Positions 1 through 8,886 are shown, counted from the first letter of the stretch. The stretch is 64,000 nt of DNA from Tateyamaria omphalii (GCF_014651375.1 NZ_BMWT01000003.1:310001-374000); one strand, 5' to 3'. Program-made: numbers and translations. Notes: generated by a model from the sequence alone, not told the origin.

Positions 1-198
1 TGCCTCGAACGCCATATAAAGCGTCATGAGCTTGGACATGGATGCTGGCGGCAGCGGATCATCCGCGTTTTTGTTCAGCAGTACCGTGCCGGTCGTGTGA
101 TCGATCACATAGGCGGCCGAGGCGCGCGTTTCGAACGCGGTGGTGGGCAGCGCAGTGGTTGCGATCAACAGGGCGGCGGCAGCAATAGGGCGGATCAC
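1..198 (-). CDS. D-alanyl-D-alanine carboxypeptidase, N-terminal part (cut by window edge)
   Basis: Only the first 66 codons are in the window. They encode a hydrophobic signal peptide, a strand reading AYVIDHTTGTVLLNKNAD, then PASMSKLMTLYMAFEA, whose SMSK is the SxxK nucleophile motif of class A low-molecular-mass penicillin-binding proteins. Such enzymes trim the terminal D-alanine from peptidoglycan stem peptides in the periplasm. The start is a GTG at 198 with AGGAG about ten bases upstream. It lies 16 bases after the SPOR lipoprotein gene, so the two are probably co-transcribed, which fits a cell-wall pairing. The rest of the enzyme is outside the window, so its C-terminal domain is unknown. 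Confidence 0.9.
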   Translation of the reverse strand, partial: MIRPIAAAALLIATTALPTTAFETRASAAYVIDHTTGTVLLNKNADDPLPPASMSKLMTLYMAFEA

Positions 199-214
199 GG
201 GGGTATGCTCCTGA

Positions 215-1132
215 TCAATTGGTGACGGCGTATGCGTCCGTGAATCCTTCATCCTTGATCTTGGTCAGCAACTGGCTGCGTTCCGAAGACGTGCCGGCTG
301 GGCCGACCACAACGCGCCAGAACGACTTGCCGTCGCGTTCAAAGGTTTTCACGGTTGGAATAACCCCTGCATTGCGCATTTGCGCGGCTGTCCGCTCGGC
401 GTTGGCTTGAACCGAGAAGATGCCGATTTGGATGAAGGGTTTGCTCAGTTTCGAAGCCGAAGGCCGCGTGGTGGCAGCCGCAGGGATTGCGGTGGGTTTC
501 GGGGCCGGCTGTATGCCCTGCGCGGCAGCGGATGTCGCAGATGGGGTGGGCTGGGCAGGTGCGTCAAGCACTGCAGCGGCGCTTTCGATTGGATCAAGTG
601 TTGTTTCTGTGATTTCGGTCGGCGCTGCCACGGTGGCGTCGGTTTCAGTCAACTCGGGCTCTGCAGCCACTTCTTCCTTGCGCAACGCTGTCACGTTCAG
701 TTGGGAGGGGGCACCAGCGAGCATACTGAGCGCTTCCGCGGCATCCGAGCTGATCTGCAGGCGTGGGCCCGGAATATCACGTTCGCGGCGGAACAAGGCG
801 CCAACAACGAACTTGTCGTTTTCAGTGTTGCGAATGATGACGCGCTCCGGCTCAGTCACGTCAGGGTGCGCGACCCAGACGCCGCCCAGCGACGGGCGTC
901 CATCCCAAAGGCCTGCCTCGGTGGCAGAGAACACTTCAGGTGCTTCGACGTCCCGTTCGATCGTCTTGATCGACTTGGCGTCCGGTGCGTTGCCCTCGAC
1001 CGAGGTGTTGGAGCGTTTGAATGCATCCATCGCCACGAACTGACCGTTTTCGTTGCAACCGGCCAACAGGCCGACAGCGAAGAAAAGGGCAGTGCTGCTG
1101 CGAAGTGTGAAACGGGAAATCTGTCTGCTCAT
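215..1132 (-). CDS. SPOR-domain lipoprotein
   Basis: A 305-residue protein starting at the ATG at 1132, chosen because AAGGA lies upstream and it opens directly on a lipoprotein signal: a basic N-terminus, a hydrophobic run and lipobox LLAGC. An upstream in-frame ATG would add a basic stretch before the signal and is less likely. The middle is Pro/Ala/Thr-rich and probably disordered. The last ~75 residues (FIQIGIFSVQANAERTAAQM to the end) fit a SPOR peptidoglycan-binding domain, which binds denuded glycan at division sites. It sits directly upstream of a D,D-carboxypeptidase, so a cell-wall role is likely. The domain call is by eye. Confidence 0.85.
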   Translation of the reverse strand: MSRQISRFTLRSSTALFFAVGLLAGCNENGQFVAMDAFKRSNTSVEGNAPDAKSIKTIERDVEAPEVFSATEAGLWDGRPSLGGVWVAHPDVTEPERVIIRNTENDKFVVGALFRRERDIPGPRLQISSDAAEALSMLAGAPSQLNVTALRKEEVAAEPELTETDATVAAPTEITETTLDPIESAAAVLDAPAQPTPSATSAAAQGIQPAPKPTAIPAAATTRPSASKLSKPFIQIGIFSVQANAERTAAQMRNAGVIPTVKTFERDGKSFWRVVVGPAGTSSERSQLLTKIKDEGFTDAYAVTN

Positions 1133-1348
1133 GGACCGAGTCCTTGCCTGCTGTTGCCTGTATGCCCGTTTTCGGGCTGTCGTTGGTGCCGCGTCCGGCA
1201 CAAGGATTTGCCCCGCTGCAGCAGGGTTCTAGAGGAACAATAGACTGATCAGGCCAATCTGAAAAGCGTGTGATTCGTTTGTCGGCGATTTTTCCCTTTC
1301 ATGTGGGGGTTTGCCGAATCACGCTTGCCCGCATAAAGCGGGTTCACC

Positions 1349-1438
1349 GGAGGTTTGGCAGAGTGGTCGAATGCGGCGGTCTTGAAAACCGTTGGGCGTG
1401 AGAGCGTCCCGTGGGTTCGAATCCCACAGCCTCCGCCA
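1349..1438 (+). tRNA. tRNA-Ser (anticodon TGA)
   Basis: Cloverleaf with acceptor GGAGGTT paired to AGCCTCC, an anticodon stem around cttgaaa giving anticodon TGA, a long class II variable arm, a T-arm containing GGTTCGAATCC, and an encoded CCA at 1436-1438. The 90-nt length and extra arm fit tRNA-Ser. Downstream the sequence becomes gene-poor and then AT-richer, as often near tRNA-linked insertions, but no duplicated tRNA end was found here. Confidence 0.95.
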
Positions 1439-1703
1439 CACCTGCTGTCCACTGCTTGTTGTTTTGCTTCGATTTACCGTTTTGCGTGTCTTGGGGGCGC
1501 TTTGGTCCGTGAGTATGAACGTCTGCTCCGAGCCAAATCTAACCCATTATGCACCCCGAGCAAATGTCGCTTCGGATACGTCAACCTCGCCTTGGCGCCG
1601 GTCATGGTGTGCGCATTTTGGGTGGGTAGTGAGGTGCCCACGCGAAAATAGAAGGAGCGCCATTCCGTAAGATGGCGCTCCAAACGCGCTGGTCTGAGGT
1701 TGG
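1439..1703. other. Intergenic stretch, no gene recognised
   Basis: About 265 bases between tRNA-Ser and the DUF1127 gene. The open frames here overlap one another on both strands, start without ribosome-binding sites and resemble no family. A short dyad around 1658-1683 (gagcgccattcc ... gatggcgctc) may be the 3'-end hairpin of the DUF1127 transcript; it has no clear T-run. Confidence 0.5.
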
Positions 1704-1907
1704 TCAAAAAGGCGGCCCCTGGTAAAAAGGCGGCGGGCGTTCAACCTCTGAAGAAAGGCCAACGTCCTTCTTGAGATAGTCCGGTAGCTCAACACGTCCG
1801 CGCGGAACAGAACGCGCTTTGTCGGGGCGACGTGCCAAAACGGCGGCAAGCCGCAGCAACAGCCCATGCGACCGGCTGAGTGGGATATAAAGGGATAAGC
1901 TTGGCAT
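1704..1907 (-). CDS. DUF1127-like small basic protein
   Basis: A 67-residue protein. The start at 1907 is preferred because GGAGAGAAC lies just upstream. The N-terminal half is hydrophobic/basic (LLLRLAAVLARR) and the centre reads LPDYLKKDVGL, matching the LxDHLLRDIGL-type core of YjiS/DUF1127 proteins; the tail is Pro-rich. In Rhodobacteraceae, small DUF1127 proteins have been linked to RNA-based stress regulation. No function can be read from this sequence alone. The gene starts about 45 bases after an intrinsic terminator that follows a 17-codon frame, so it may be controlled by attenuation. Confidence 0.65.
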   Translation of the reverse strand: MPSLSLYIPLSRSHGLLLRLAAVLARRPDKARSVPRGRVELPDYLKKDVGLSSEVERPPPFYQGPPF

Positions 1908-1943
1908 TGTTCTCTCCGTGATGATGGAAAGCCGCCGCATGAG

Positions 1944-1980
1944 GAAAAACACAAAAAAGGCCGCTCATGAGGCGGCCTTC
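1944..1980 (-). terminator. Intrinsic terminator between leader ORF and DUF1127 gene
   Basis: On the minus strand an 8-bp perfect stem (bases 1957-1964 with 1972-1979, core AAGGCCGC) with a 7-base loop runs into TTTTTTGTGTTTTT. It lies after the 17-codon leader frame and before the DUF1127 start, where an attenuator terminator would be. Confidence 0.8.
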
Positions 1981-1992
1981 AGATCGGAAACC

Positions 1993-2049
1993 TGTCAGAC
2001 CGCGTTAACGGGCAACTGCGCCTGATGCGCGAAGCATTGGGGTCTGACA
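1993..2049 (-). promoter_or_regulatory. 9-bp inverted repeat enclosing the leader ORF
   Basis: Bases 1993-2001 and 2041-2049 are perfect inverted copies (TGTCAGACC). The left arm follows the leader stop codon and the right arm covers leader codons 4-6, so a ribosome on the leader would keep the arms apart. A smaller dyad (GCGCATCAGGCGC) lies between them. Inferred role: control of whether the terminator at 1944-1980 forms. Confidence 0.5.
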
Positions 2050-2058
2050 ATTGATCAT
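2005..2058 (-). CDS. Putative 17-residue leader peptide
   Basis: Frame MINCQTPMLRASGAVAR, start ATG at 2058, stop TAA at 2007-2005, with AGGAG eight bases upstream of the ATG. That spacing makes translation plausible for so short a frame. Codons 4-6 (TGTCAGACC) are exactly complementary to GGTCTGACA just after the stop, and an intrinsic terminator follows about 25 bases later, ahead of a DUF1127 gene. This is the layout of a translation-dependent attenuator. There is no run of a single amino-acid codon, so the sensed signal is not obvious. Confidence 0.5.
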   Translation of the reverse strand: MINCQTPMLRASGAVAR

Positions 2059-2606
2059 ATCTGATCGCTCCTGAAACAGGGTTTCCATGCTCGCAATCTA
2101 CTAACCAGATAGATATCACTCAACAACTTATGCGCGTATCGGTCGATTTCTGCCGGATCGTGAATTCAGGCCAATGCCACGGCTGATGCAGCGTGCGTTC
2201 CGACGTCGGCTTCGAGCCCATTGCGACCGATGCTGCGCCCCACCTGAACTGTAGCGATCCATCCGAAGCGGAAAATGACACCAAAAGAGATTTGAACAAA
2301 GATGGCTACTCTCGGTTCATCGAGATGCTGAGGAAGCAGGCCGTATCGCCCAGATCTGAATCCACGGCACAATGGGCGAAGAGTCTAGTACAAAGCTTCT
2401 GCTTAGATCCTACGCTACACTTTTCATGCGGTTCAGATAACCAATCATTGGGGAGTGCCTCCTCCAAGTTCAATTTTCGCCCAAGGACTAGACGACGGAG
2501 TGACGTCAGCTAGCTTTCAGTGTACGTAGGCATGGAAATGCAACTCATTCAAAAAATAAGTTTATGGGCTACTTTTGCTTAGTGATCACATGCGGGTACA
2601 AAAATA
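2059..2606. other. 548-base stretch without a recognisable gene
   Basis: Base composition falls toward AT from about 2260 on. A 106-codon plus-strand frame at 2193-2513 lacks a ribosome-binding site and family resemblance, and is not called. The stretch should hold the promoters of the leftward leader/DUF1127 transcript and of the rightward orphan gene at 2607, but no convincing -35/-10 pair was found. Confidence 0.4.
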
Positions 2607-4349
2607 GTGAAGCCACCAGTTTATCTTCCCCAACCACTTGACCGGAGTGTCGCCGCTGTCAGTGTCGGAACTAAAACAAATAATCTTACTGATTTCTTTG
2701 ATGTGGATTTTTCAGCCACCTTTGGTGAAAATAGAATACGAGTACCGCTTCACGAAGGAGGCTATCTTGATTTGCAGTGCAAGATCAACCAATCGTTAAT
2801 CCAATTCCATTGGGTAAACTGCAGCCTGGAAAGTATAATGAGTTTCGATGAAGCAAATGGTGCATTCGAAACACGAAAAGTTTATCAAAAGAAAACTACT
2901 GAGACACAGGCTGCAGGGAGTGGCAGGGGTGAAGGTAACACGCCCGGTATTCTCCCAAAATGGATTACTCTCACTGGATCGTTTTCAGCAAAAAAAGATA
3001 AGTCTAGAACCCATACAATTGAGGGTTCGAGGGAAGATAGGCAAGTCTATCCTGTCGGAAACGATGCGGTATTCATCAGTCCCAACTCGGATGAAACACC
3101 TCTACGTGGGCCGGTGGTTTCGAACACAACTTTTGGTCGGTTTAGGCCAAACACTGCCTTGGATTCATGCCTTGTTGCTGCCGAAATACTTGTTACCGAA
3201 GACTGGGTAGATTATTTGGATCCTAAACCTGTTGATCTGCGGCCAGATTTACACGCTCGGTGGAGTCGCAATCGAAGCCACCGGAGCAATAGATCGGTGA
3301 ACTTTCAACGTGATGCGTTTAGGCTGTTGCTCTCGCACCTAGTTAATAAGGGTTTACAGCGAGACCCAGACTCTCCATACGCGACTTTTGCAATGGATGC
3401 ATTACTATTGCTGCCAACAGATATTGACGGAGAGTTGGGTATGTCGGTAGCTCATTTGGAAACGTCACGTGAAAAAGACACAAAGCCAATCTCCTTTAAG
3501 AAACTCTTGGAAGTTACGCAGCAAAGTCCAAGGAATACTATTGAGGCTTTACGCAGTGAGGGAGTTCCCGACGAACGTGTTCTTGGGCTGACACAAAAAT
3601 ACGAACTTTCGCCTGAGGGTCTTGGCGCCGACTGGAAATATATAGATAGTGATGGAGACGAGCTTGCAGAAGCACCTGAAGGATTTGGCATAGCAGCTAA
3701 AGTCTTGCATATGTGGAAAATCTATTTACCTGACGGTTCGATGCTTGACATTGCTGGCCGCCTTGCAGGAATCCAAAACGGTGTCATTGTCGCCTATTCT
3801 GCAAGCGGCAACCGCGCGACAGTATTAAAGATCTATAAAAACCATGCGCTTACCAAACATGGACATCTACAATCCCAAAAAGAACTTAAGGAAGAAATCT
3901 ACGAACTCACAGAGTTTCTTTTCGCTAGCAGGGATGAAAAAATCTTGCCGTTTTCAGTATGGGTACAGTCAATTGAGGCTTTCTACCTAGGCCCGAAACC
4001 ATTTTTTCCTGAGCTCCTTGACATGGATCGTCAGGCTATTCAAAGATTGTGTCAAGAACACAAGCTTGAAGTAATCCAATCAAGAGATGGCGACGAACTC
4101 TTGGTTTCTAGGCTGGTTCCCAAAGGGGCTTCTGTTTCTTCGCACGAGCTCAAAGAAGCTGCTTACCAATTGTTACAGGGCGGAAAAGAGTCTTTGCCTT
4201 ACACGAATATGGCGCAGGATCTATCACGTTCGTTGGGTTTCGTTGCGGGATCGAAAAGAGAAATTGGTGTTGCAGGTAGTTGGCGCACACTGTTTGAGTC
4301 TGATGACAGGTTCGAGACAGATCAACATGGAATTAGGTTGAAAAGCTAG
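2607..4349 (+). CDS. Large orphan protein, 580 aa, unknown function
   Basis: A GTG-started frame of 580 codons, clearly more AT-rich than its neighbours (A/T-ending codons, frequent AAA, TTT, ATA), which points to transfer. There is no signal peptide or membrane segment, so it is probably cytoplasmic. Residues 1-90 look beta-rich, ~90-160 are polar, and the rest alternates helical and polar segments. The C-terminal ~60 residues (from LQGGKESLPYTNMAQDLSRS to GSWRTLFESDDRFETDQHGI) have the shape of a small winged-helix or OST-HTH/LOTUS-like module, a weak resemblance. No catalytic motif is recognised. It stands alone between tRNA-Ser and kynA, so context gives no function. Confidence 0.75.
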   Translation: MKPPVYLPQPLDRSVAAVSVGTKTNNLTDFFDVDFSATFGENRIRVPLHEGGYLDLQCKINQSLIQFHWVNCSLESIMSFDEANGAFETRKVYQKKTTETQAAGSGRGEGNTPGILPKWITLTGSFSAKKDKSRTHTIEGSREDRQVYPVGNDAVFISPNSDETPLRGPVVSNTTFGRFRPNTALDSCLVAAEILVTEDWVDYLDPKPVDLRPDLHARWSRNRSHRSNRSVNFQRDAFRLLLSHLVNKGLQRDPDSPYATFAMDALLLLPTDIDGELGMSVAHLETSREKDTKPISFKKLLEVTQQSPRNTIEALRSEGVPDERVLGLTQKYELSPEGLGADWKYIDSDGDELAEAPEGFGIAAKVLHMWKIYLPDGSMLDIAGRLAGIQNGVIVAYSASGNRATVLKIYKNHALTKHGHLQSQKELKEEIYELTEFLFASRDEKILPFSVWVQSIEAFYLGPKPFFPELLDMDRQAIQRLCQEHKLEVIQSRDGDELLVSRLVPKGASVSSHELKEAAYQLLQGGKESLPYTNMAQDLSRSLGFVAGSKREIGVAGSWRTLFESDDRFETDQHGIRLKS

Positions 4350-4659
4350 TTTAGCATTTTTTTGCGTGAACCAGCTGAGGACCACACTGATCGCGCTCGA
4401 TGGGTTTTAGTGTTCCAGGCGAATTTCTCCTGGTGGCATATGAGCGGTAGACTATTTCAATAGCCGCGAAAGGCTATAGTCCAACGTTGCGGATTTTCAT
4501 TGCGGGCACGAAATGCGCAAAGCAGACTTAAGGTCGAAGAAATTGAACGGCAGCTTTGTCCGCATTGCCATCGAACAGGATGAGGTACGATAGACCGCAC
4601 CTCATACCGCTATGGACATCGCCGCGTGCCTGCACATTATCAGGCAGCGGAGGTAAGCG
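4350..4659. other. Upstream region of the kyn operon, no gene
   Basis: About 310 bases. A short dyad, gccgcgaaaggc, lies near 4463. No clear terminator for the orphan gene and no confident promoter were seen, although regulation of kynA must act in this region. Confidence 0.4.
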
Positions 4660-5484
4660 ATGATCCACGATGACGAACACCACGGGGCACAGCTCGATTT
4701 TAAGGGCGACATGTCTTACGGCGATTATCTTGGGCTGGATGCGCTGCTGACTGCACAACATCCTTTGTCGGATGCCCATGACGAGATGCTGTTCATCATT
4801 CAGCATCAGACATCCGAGCTTTGGATGCGGCTGGCCATCCACGAGTTGAACTCGGCCCGTGATGCCATTGCGTGCGGCGATATGGCCCCGGCTTTCAAGA
4901 TGCTGACGCGCGTGGCGCGCATCTTTGATCAGCTGAATGGCGCATGGGATGTACTGCGGACCATGACGCCCAGCGAGTACACCACCTTTCGCCCCAGCCT
5001 AGGCAATTCGTCAGGGTTTCAATCGCACCAGTATCGGCTGATCGAATATGTTCTGGGCAACCGGCAGCTCGCCGTATCCAAAGTGCATGAACACCGGCCT
5101 GAGGCATTTGCGACCCTCTCCGAAGAGTTGGAGCAGGCCAGCTTGTACCAGGTGGCCCTCGCCCGATTGGGTGACCATTTTGAAGTGGCTGACTTGGCGG
5201 GCGCGCTGCACACGGGACCATGGACGGCACAGGATCACGTACAGGATTTGTGGCAACGGGTTTACGAAGATCCCGCAACACATTGGGAACTCTATGAATT
5301 GGCGGAAAAACTGGTTGATCTCGAGGATTATTTCCGCCGCTGGCGCTTCAACCACGTGACGACTGTTGAACGCATCATAGGTTTCAAGCGTGGGACTGGA
5401 GGAACAGCCGGGGTCAGCTATTTGCGCAAGATGCTGGACGTCGTTTTGTTTCCAGAGCTTTGGAACGTGAGAGGAGCCCTGTAG
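4660..5484 (+). CDS. kynA: Tryptophan 2,3-dioxygenase
   Basis: A 274-residue protein catalysing the first step of tryptophan breakdown, haem-dependent cleavage of L-tryptophan to N-formylkynurenine in the cytoplasm. Family signatures are visible: [19 protein letters not shown] near residue 40, with the distal histidine region, and [17 protein letters not shown] near residue 105, with the substrate-binding arginine and serine. Length matches bacterial TDOs. The ATG follows GGAGGTAAGCG, a strong ribosome-binding site. The stop codon abuts the kynU start, so the two are translationally linked. A kynurenine formamidase gene is not in this cluster. Confidence 0.97.
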   Translation: MIHDDEHHGAQLDFKGDMSYGDYLGLDALLTAQHPLSDAHDEMLFIIQHQTSELWMRLAIHELNSARDAIACGDMAPAFKMLTRVARIFDQLNGAWDVLRTMTPSEYTTFRPSLGNSSGFQSHQYRLIEYVLGNRQLAVSKVHEHRPEAFATLSEELEQASLYQVALARLGDHFEVADLAGALHTGPWTAQDHVQDLWQRVYEDPATHWELYELAEKLVDLEDYFRRWRFNHVTTVERIIGFKRGTGGTAGVSYLRKMLDVVLFPELWNVRGAL

Positions 5485-6669
5485 ATGGTTTTGAGAAAAG
5501 AGTTTTTCGATCTGCCCGAGGGTGTCATCTATCTGGATGGAAATTCGCTGGGTCCGTTGCCCAAGGGGGCCAAGGCGCGCGTGGCCGAAATGATGCAGGA
5601 CGAATGGGGCGCGCAGCTTATCAAGGGCTGGAACAGTGCCGGTTGGATGGCGCAGCCGAGCCGTGTGGGCGATATGGTGGGTCGGTTGATCGGTGCATCT
5701 GCAGGTACGGTCGTGATGGGTGACACGCTATCCATCAAGGTTTATCAGGCGCTGGCCGCGGCATTGAAGATGCGGCCGGACCGAAAGGTAATATTAAGCG
5801 ATTCCGGGAACTTCCCGACTGACCTTTATATGGCACAGGGCCTGATCCAGATGCTGGATGGCGGGTACGAGCTGCGCGTGGTTGAGCCTGAGGCCGTTGT
5901 GGACGCCATTGATGACAGCGTAGCGGCTGTGATGTTGACGCAGGTCGATTATCGGACCGGACGGGTGCATGATATGGAGGCGATCACCGAACTGGCGCAC
6001 AGTTCGGGGGCGGTGATGATCTGGGATCTGGCCCACAGCGCGGGCGCGTTGCCCGTTGATCTGGCCGCTTGCTCTTGCGAGTTCGCTGTGGGTTGTACTT
6101 ACAAATACCTGAATGGTGGGCCGGGTGCGCCCGCCTTTATCTATGTGCGACCTGATCTGGCGGACAATGTCGATCCGGCGCTGGCTGGGTGGTTGGGACA
6201 TGAGGCACCTTTTGCCTTTGATCCCGACTATCGCCCGGCGCCGGGGATCGAACGGATGCGGGTGGGCACACCGCCTGTGATCCAACTGACGGCGCTGGAG
6301 GCGGCGCTGGAGGTTTGGGAAGGCGTTGATATGCAGGATGTGCGTGCAGCATCAGTGGCTTTGCAGGAGGTGTTCATACGCGAGGTTGAGGCGTGCGTAC
6401 CCGAGTTGACCCTTGCCAGCCCGCGCGAGGCAGCGCGGCGTGGTAGCCAGGTGTCGTTCCGTTTTGAAAACGGCTATGCGGCGATGCAATCCCTGATTGC
6501 GCGGGGCGTGATCGGGGACTTCCGTGCGCCCGATATCATGCGCTTTGGCTTTACGCCCCTTTACCTGGATGAGGCAGATGTTTTGGCGGCCGTGGGTCAC
6601 ATCGAAACCGTCATGCGTGATCGTTTGTGGGACGATCCAGCCTTTATGGCCCGCCAAAGGGTGACCTAG
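5485..6669 (+). CDS. kynU: Kynureninase
   Basis: A 394-residue PLP enzyme of fold type I that splits L-kynurenine into anthranilate and alanine. YLDGNSLGPLP near the N-terminus and WDLAHSAGALPVDL precede VGCTYKYLNGGPGAPAF, where Lys207 is the expected PLP Schiff-base lysine. The start ATG is immediately after the kynA stop, with GAGAGGAG upstream. It is followed after about 85 bases by an ABC importer in the same direction, suggesting one catabolic operon that takes up an aromatic amino acid or related compound. Confidence 0.96.
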   Translation: MVLRKEFFDLPEGVIYLDGNSLGPLPKGAKARVAEMMQDEWGAQLIKGWNSAGWMAQPSRVGDMVGRLIGASAGTVVMGDTLSIKVYQALAAALKMRPDRKVILSDSGNFPTDLYMAQGLIQMLDGGYELRVVEPEAVVDAIDDSVAAVMLTQVDYRTGRVHDMEAITELAHSSGAVMIWDLAHSAGALPVDLAACSCEFAVGCTYKYLNGGPGAPAFIYVRPDLADNVDPALAGWLGHEAPFAFDPDYRPAPGIERMRVGTPPVIQLTALEAALEVWEGVDMQDVRAASVALQEVFIREVEACVPELTLASPREAARRGSQVSFRFENGYAAMQSLIARGVIGDFRAPDIMRFGFTPLYLDEADVLAAVGHIETVMRDRLWDDPAFMARQRVT

Positions 6670-6753
6670 GGCTTGACAGAACGGGGGCGGATAAGCGCCT
6701 GATAGATACGAAAGACGGGCCGCAAGAGCCCGGCAGACAAGGGAGAGACTTCA

Positions 6754-7881
6754 ATGACATTCAAACAGCTTCTGGCTGCGACCTGCGTCGCGGCCCTGGG
6801 CGCAGGCGCGCAAGCCGATGGGGTAAAGGTGGGGATGATCACCACGCTTTCCGGTGGCGGAGCGGGCCTTGGAATCGATGTGCGCGATGGGTTCATGCTG
6901 GCCGTAAAGGGCAATGACGACATCGAACTGGTGATCGAGGATGATCAGCGCAAGCCTGACATCGCCGTGCAACTGGCTGACAAGATGATCCAGTCCGAAA
7001 AGGTCGACGTGATGACCGGTATTATCTGGTCGAACCTCGCCATGGCGGTGGTGCCTGCGGCGACAGCACAGGGCAAATTCTACCTGTCACCCAATGCGGG
7101 CCCATCGGCGCTGGCAGGTAAGGGATGCCATCAGAACTACTTCAATGTCAGCTGGCAGAATGATGCATTCTCCGAAGCGGCGGGCACGGCGCTGAGCGGT
7201 GAGGCGGGCAAGGTGTTCTTGATGGCGCCAAACTACCCGGCGGGTCAGGACATCATGGCGGGCTTCAAGCGCACCTTCCAAGGCGAGATCGCAGCCGAGG
7301 TTTACACCAAATTGGGCCAGACCGATTATGCCGCCGAGATTGCGCAAATGCGCGCAAGCGATGCCGACCAAATCTACTTCTTCCTGCCGGGTGGCATGGG
7401 GATTTCGTTCATGAAGCAATACGCAGGCTCGGGCGTAGACAAGCCTGTGTCCGGTCCGGCCTTCAGCTTTGATCAGGGTATTCTGGGGGCCATTGGTGAC
7501 GCAGCAGTTGGAGCCAAGAACACCGCGCACTGGTCCAAGGATCTGGATGTGCCGGGCAATGCTGAATTTGTTGCTGCATTCGAGGCTGAGTATGGGCGTC
7601 TGCCGTCCATCTATGCGGCGCAAGGGTTTGACACTGGATTGCTGCTCGCATCGGCTGCGGCCAAGGCGGATGTGGCGGATGCCGATGCATTCCGTGCTGC
7701 GCTGAAAGCGGCGGACTTCCAATCGGTGCGTGGCAAGTTCTCGTTTGGGTCAAACAATCACCCCGTGCAGGACATCTACATGCGCGAAGTGATCAAGGAG
7801 GGTGATCTGGTCACCAACCGGATCGTCGGCACGGCGGCGACGGATCACAGCGATCCTTATGCGGCGGATTGCAACCTTTGA
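6754..7881 (+). CDS. HAAT-family ABC transporter substrate-binding protein
   Basis: A 375-residue periplasmic binding protein with an N-terminal signal peptide (cleavage likely after GAGAQA, about residue 22) and a Peripla_BP_6/Leu-Ile-Val-binding-like fold: VKVGMITTLSGGGAGLGIDV at the first strand and a paired lobe with WSNLAMAVVPAA. AAGGGAGAGAC gives the ribosome-binding site. It heads a five-gene transporter set. Position after kynAU suggests tryptophan, kynurenine or another aromatic compound as ligand, but that is inference; binding residues cannot be read for specificity. Confidence 0.93.
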   Translation: MTFKQLLAATCVAALGAGAQADGVKVGMITTLSGGGAGLGIDVRDGFMLAVKGNDDIELVIEDDQRKPDIAVQLADKMIQSEKVDVMTGIIWSNLAMAVVPAATAQGKFYLSPNAGPSALAGKGCHQNYFNVSWQNDAFSEAAGTALSGEAGKVFLMAPNYPAGQDIMAGFKRTFQGEIAAEVYTKLGQTDYAAEIAQMRASDADQIYFFLPGGMGISFMKQYAGSGVDKPVSGPAFSFDQGILGAIGDAAVGAKNTAHWSKDLDVPGNAEFVAAFEAEYGRLPSIYAAQGFDTGLLLASAAAKADVADADAFRAALKAADFQSVRGKFSFGSNNHPVQDIYMREVIKEGDLVTNRIVGTAATDHSDPYAADCNL

Positions 7882-7888
7882 TGTGATA

Positions 7889-7909
7889 GGCCCCGGCGGG
7901 TCCGGGGTC
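7889..7909 (+). promoter_or_regulatory. Intercistronic stem-loop after binding-protein gene
   Basis: Eight-base-pair GC-rich stem (GGCCCCGG with CCGGGGTC, one G-U pair) and a five-base loop eight bases after the stop codon, with no T-run. It probably protects the binding-protein mRNA or partly terminates, giving more binding protein than permease. The second importer in this window has the same arrangement at 25058-25085. Confidence 0.6.
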
Positions 7910-7968
7910 ATCTCTTCCATAAAAATGAGAGGCTTGCGGGGCAAAAGTGATCTCGCAAGGCAGGGCGG

Positions 7969-8886
7969 ATGACGACGCTGCTGTTGATCGAGCAGGTGCT
8001 GAACGGGCTGCAATCGGGGATCATGCTGTTCCTGATGGCGGCTGGTTTGACGCTGATCTTCGGCGTCATGGGCCTGATCAATCTGGCGCATGGCTCGCTT
8101 TACATGATCGGGGCATTTGCGGCAGCTGCGGTTGCCGGGGCCACCGGGTCTTTTGTTCTGGCTTTGTGCGCAAGCCTGATTACGGCTGCTGCGGCGGGGG
8201 CCATAATTGAAGTCGGAGTGATCCGACGCCTCTATGATCGGGATCATCTGGATCAAGTGCTGGCGACCTTCGCGCTGATCCTGATCCTGTCGGAAGGGAC
8301 GCGTTGGGCGTTCGGGTCCTTTCCGCTTTATCTGGATGTACCAGCGGCGTTGGCGGGGCCGGTGACGCTGCCGGGCGGCATTCGGTACCCAGCCTATAGA
8401 TTGCTGATCATTGGTGTTGGCTTGATCATCGCGGCTGGGCTGTTTCTGCTGATTGCCCGCACGCGCATCGGCATCCAGATCCGCGCGGGTGAGAGTGATC
8501 GTGAGATGATTGCGGCACTTGGTGTAGACATATCAAAGCTGTACACGCTGATCTTCGCATTGGGCGCCGCGCTTGCAGGGTTGGCTGGAGCCTTGGTTGG
8601 GGCCATTCAGTCCGTGCAGGTCGGCATGGGTGAACCGGTTCTGATCCTTGCCTTCGTTGTGATTGTGATCGGAGGGATCGGGTCCATCAAGGGTGCGCTG
8701 GTTGGGGCCCTTCTGGTGGGTTTGACCGACACGCTGGGCGGTGTTCTGCTGCCACTTGCCCTGAGCGGAGTGATGGATGCGTCTGCCGCGACCTCGGTTG
8801 GGTCCGCGCTGGCGTCCATGTCGATCTACATCCTGATGGCGGTGGTTCTGATCTTTCGCCCGACAGGCCTTTACGGGACGGCATGA
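7969..8886 (+). CDS. HAAT ABC transporter permease, LivH type
   Basis: A 305-residue inner-membrane permease with about eight hydrophobic segments. LQSGIMLFLMAAGLTLIFGV and MGLINLAHGSLYMIGA near the N-terminus are hallmark LivH sequences, and GIGSIKGALVGALLVG near residue 230 fits the cytoplasmic loop that contacts the ATPase. It pairs with the LivM-type permease immediately downstream, with which it shares an ATGA stop/start overlap. Confidence 0.94.
   Translation: MTTLLLIEQVLNGLQSGIMLFLMAAGLTLIFGVMGLINLAHGSLYMIGAFAAAAVAGATGSFVLALCASLITAAAAGAIIEVGVIRRLYDRDHLDQVLATFALILILSEGTRWAFGSFPLYLDVPAALAGPVTLPGGIRYPAYRLLIIGVGLIIAAGLFLLIARTRIGIQIRAGESDREMIAALGVDISKLYTLIFALGAALAGLAGALVGAIQSVQVGMGEPVLILAFVVIVIGGIGSIKGALVGALLVGLTDTLGGVLLPLALSGVMDASAATSVGSALASMSIYILMAVVLIFRPTGLYGTA

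Noticed and set aside
380-1243. Long plus-strand frames opposite the SPOR lipoprotein
   Set aside because: They are antisense to a gene with clear signal peptide and SPOR domain, have no ribosome-binding site, and read as Arg/Cys-rich shadow translation.
2193-2513. 106-codon plus-strand frame
   Set aside because: No ribosome-binding site, no family resemblance and unstable composition; likely chance.
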